Part shown: piece after piece, positions 61,665 to 64,000 of the stretch
Numbering within the stretch: the first letter of the stretch is position 1
Layout: the number at the start of each line of letters is the position of its first letter
Origin: Apostichopus japonicus
Lineage: Eukaryota; Echinodermata; Holothuroidea; Aspidochirotida; Stichopodidae
Assembly (NCBI RefSeq): GCF_037975245.1
Contig: NC_092570.1
Location: forward strand, 10,891,001 to 10,955,000
Direction: 5' to 3'
Length of the DNA stretch: 64,000 bases
Position numbers and translations under genes: made by a program
Notes under the pieces: model-generated
Told to the model about the DNA's origin: nothing
Databases searched by the model: none
Seen by the model: the letters and a program-made list of their open reading frames with translations, nothing else

Positions 61665-64000
61665 TGTGCGGTTTCGATTAATCGATTTTTCGGTACCGAT
61701 CAAACGAATGCTCAGTACCGATCAATCGAATGTGCGGTACCGATCAATCGAATGTGCGGAACCGATCAATCGAATGTTCGGTAACGATTAATCGAATGTT
61801 CGGTACCGATCAATCGAATGTGGGGTACCGTACAATCGAATAAGCGATACAGATCAATCGAACGTTGGTATCGATCAATCGAATGTGTTATACCGATCAA
61901 TCGAATGTTCGGTACCGATCAATCGAATGTGCGGTACCGATAAATTTAATGTGCGGTACCGATTAATCGAATTTTCGGTGCAGATCAAACGAATTTTCGG
62001 TACCGATCAATCGAATGTGCGGTACCGATCAATCGAATGTGCGGTGCCGATCAATCTAATGTGCGGTACCGATCAATAAAATGTGCGGTACAGATTAATC
62101 GAATGTTCGGTACCGATCAAACGAATGTTCGGTACCGATCAATCGAATGTGTACTATCGTTATATCAAATGTTCGGTACCGATCAATCGAATGTGGGGAT
62201 TCGATCAATCGAATGTTCGGTACCGATCAATCGAATGTGCGGTACCGATCAATCGAATGTTCAATACCGATCAATGGAATGATCGGTACCGATCAATCGA
62301 ATGTGCGATACCGATCAAACGAATGTTCGTTACCGATCGATCTAATGGGGGTGCCGATCAATCGTATGTGCAGTATTGATCAATCAAATGTGTACTATCG
62401 TTAAATCGAATATTCGATGACGATCAATCGAAAGTGCGGTACCGATCATTTGAATGTTCGGTACCGATCAATCGAATGTGTGATACCGTACAATAGAATG
62501 GGCGGTACCGATCACTCGAACGTTTGGTACCAATCAATGGAATGTGCGGTACCGATCAATCGAATGTTAATACTGATAATCGAATGATCGGTACCGATAA
62601 ATCGAATGTGCGATACCGATCAATCGAATGTTCGGTACCGATCGATCGAAGGTGAGGTACCGATCAATCGAATGTGCTATACCGATTAATCGAATGTTCG
62701 GTACCGATCAATCGACTGTGTGATACCGATCAATCGAATGTTCGGTACCGATCAATCGAATGTGCGGTACCGATCAATCGAATGTGCGGTACCGATCAAT
62801 CTAATGTACGGTACCGATTAATAGAAATTTCGATACCGATCAAGCGAATGCTCAGTACCGGTCAATCGAATGATCGGTACCGATCAATCGAATGTAAGGT
62901 AGCGATCAATCGAAAGTGCGGTACCGATCAATCGATTGTTCGGTACCGATCAATCGAATGTAAGGTAGCGATCAATCGAAAGTGCGGTACCGATCAATCG
63001 AATGTTCGGTACCGATCAATGTAATGTGCGTTACCGATCAATCGAATGTGCAGTACCGATCAATCGAAGGTGTCATAACGATCAATCGAATGTTCAATAC
63101 CGATCAATCGAATGTGCGGTACCGATCAATCGAATGTGCGGTACCGATTAATCGAATGTTCGGTATCGATCAATCGAATGTGTGATACCGATCAATCGAA
63201 TGTTCGGTACCGATCAATCGAATGTGCGGTACCGATCAATAGAATGTGCGGTACCTATCAATCGAATGTTCGGTACCGATCAATCGAATGTTCGGTACCG
63301 ATCAATCGAATGTGCGGTACCGATCAATCGAAGATGCGGTACCGATCGATAGAATGTGTGATACCGTACAATCGAATGGGCGATACAGATCAATCGAACG
63401 TTGGTACCGATCAATCGAATGTGTTATACCGATCAATCGAATGTTCGGTTCCGATCAATCGAATGTGTTATACCGATCAATCGAATGTGCGGTACCGATA
63501 AATTTAATGTGCGGTACCGATTAATCGAATTTTCGATACAGATCAAATGAAATTTCGGTACCGATCAATCGAATGTGCGTTACCGATCAATCGAATGTGC
63601 GGTACCGATCAATCGAATGTGCTGTACCGATCAATCTAATGTGCGGTACCGATCAATAAAATGTGCGGTACCGATTAATCGAATGTTCGGTACCGATCAA
63701 TCGAATGTGGCGATTCGATCAATCGAATGTTCGGTACCGATCAATCGAATGTGCGGTACCGATCAATCGAATGTTCAATACCGATCAATCGAATGTTCGG
63801 TACCGATCAATCGAATGTAAGGTAGCGATCAATCGAAAGTGCGGTACCGATCAATCGAATGTTCGGTACCTATCAATCGAATGTTCGGTACCGATCAATG
63901 TAATGTGCGGTACCGATTAATCGAATGTTCGGTACCGATCAAACGAATGTTCGGTACCGATCAATCGAATGTGTACTATCGTTATATCAAATGTTCGGTA

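Larger units (their letters stand above)
32425..64000 (+). repeat. 22-bp satellite array (about 31.6 kb, to window edge)
   Basis: Continuous head-to-tail array of a 22-bp monomer with core GATCAATCGAATGT, a G/T-variable position, then CGGTACC. Length divided by 22 gives about 1,430 copies; a few monomers are 20-21 bp. Main variants are GTGCGGTACC and GTTCGGTACC; rarer ones are GTGTGATACC, GTAAGGTAGC, GTGCGGATTC, and a GTGTACTATCGTTATATC form. No other sequence interrupts it. The plus strand lacks stops in every frame of the perfect monomer, giving long spurious ORFs of the type RSIECAVPINRMCGTDQSN. No gene, promoter or transposon is visible. The right end lies beyond the window. Confidence 0.98.

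Noticed and set aside
32425-64000. Dozens of overlapping 60-235 codon plus-strand ORFs in the satellite
   Set aside because: The 22-bp monomer has no plus-strand stop and contains ATG, so long periodic frames are expected from the sequence alone. They overlap in all frames and lack any gene structure.
32425-64000. Resemblance to a CRISPR array
   Set aside because: Short repeats lie directly head-to-tail with no unique spacers, no cas genes, and the surroundings are clearly animal DNA.

Overview
This is eukaryotic (animal) genomic DNA. It is AT-rich, with split genes and GT-AG introns, CR1/L2-type LINE remnants, many short hAT-like DNA transposons, a solo LTR and a very large satellite array. 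The only confidently identified host gene is a partial NME7 (nucleoside diphosphate kinase 7, a cilium protein). I cannot name the species. The repeat content would suit a marine invertebrate, perhaps an echinoderm or other deuterostome, but that is a weak inference.

Layout. 1-8.5 kb: four phase-compatible NME7 exons on the minus strand (7566-7676, 7088-7254, 5255-5295, 814-934), plus a possible upstream exon at 8458-8517. The gene runs off the left edge. Its introns hold repeats and hAT-like MITEs (3845-4324, 7964-8290). 8.9-24.5 kb: mostly non-coding repeats. These are a hAT-like element containing a large foldback (8906-9442), a 105-bp tandem array ending in an inverted copy (9704-10685), three apparently identical 466-bp tandem copies (12592-13989), a LINE relic split by other elements (15.9-19.4 kb), a solo Gypsy-like LTR (20406-21387), a TIR element (21773-22334) and a 57-bp tandem repeat (23.4-23.7 kb).

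24.5-32.2 kb: a stack of nested transposons. A 6.5-kb CR1/L2-like LINE on the minus strand (PHD-like and zinc-knuckle ORF1, AP endonuclease, reverse transcriptase) is broken by two hAT-type insertions with perfect 8-bp target duplications (28624-28994 and 26141-27785), and the larger of these carries another MITE. A small foldback sits in ORF1, and a further hAT element (31321-32166) lies just upstream of the LINE.

32.4-64.0 kb: a continuous satellite of 22-bp monomers, about 31.6 kb and roughly 1,430 copies, running off the right edge. Its left margin is marked by a 20-bp tandem repeat and a (TA)n run. It is not a simple homogeneous array. Distinct variant monomers recur in fixed order, and blocks from about 0.24 to 3 kb are re-duplicated, more recently towards the right. 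The monomer lacks stop codons in all three plus-strand frames, which explains the many long repetitive ORFs; I do not regard them as genes. The satellite and its nested block structure are the most distinctive part of the window.
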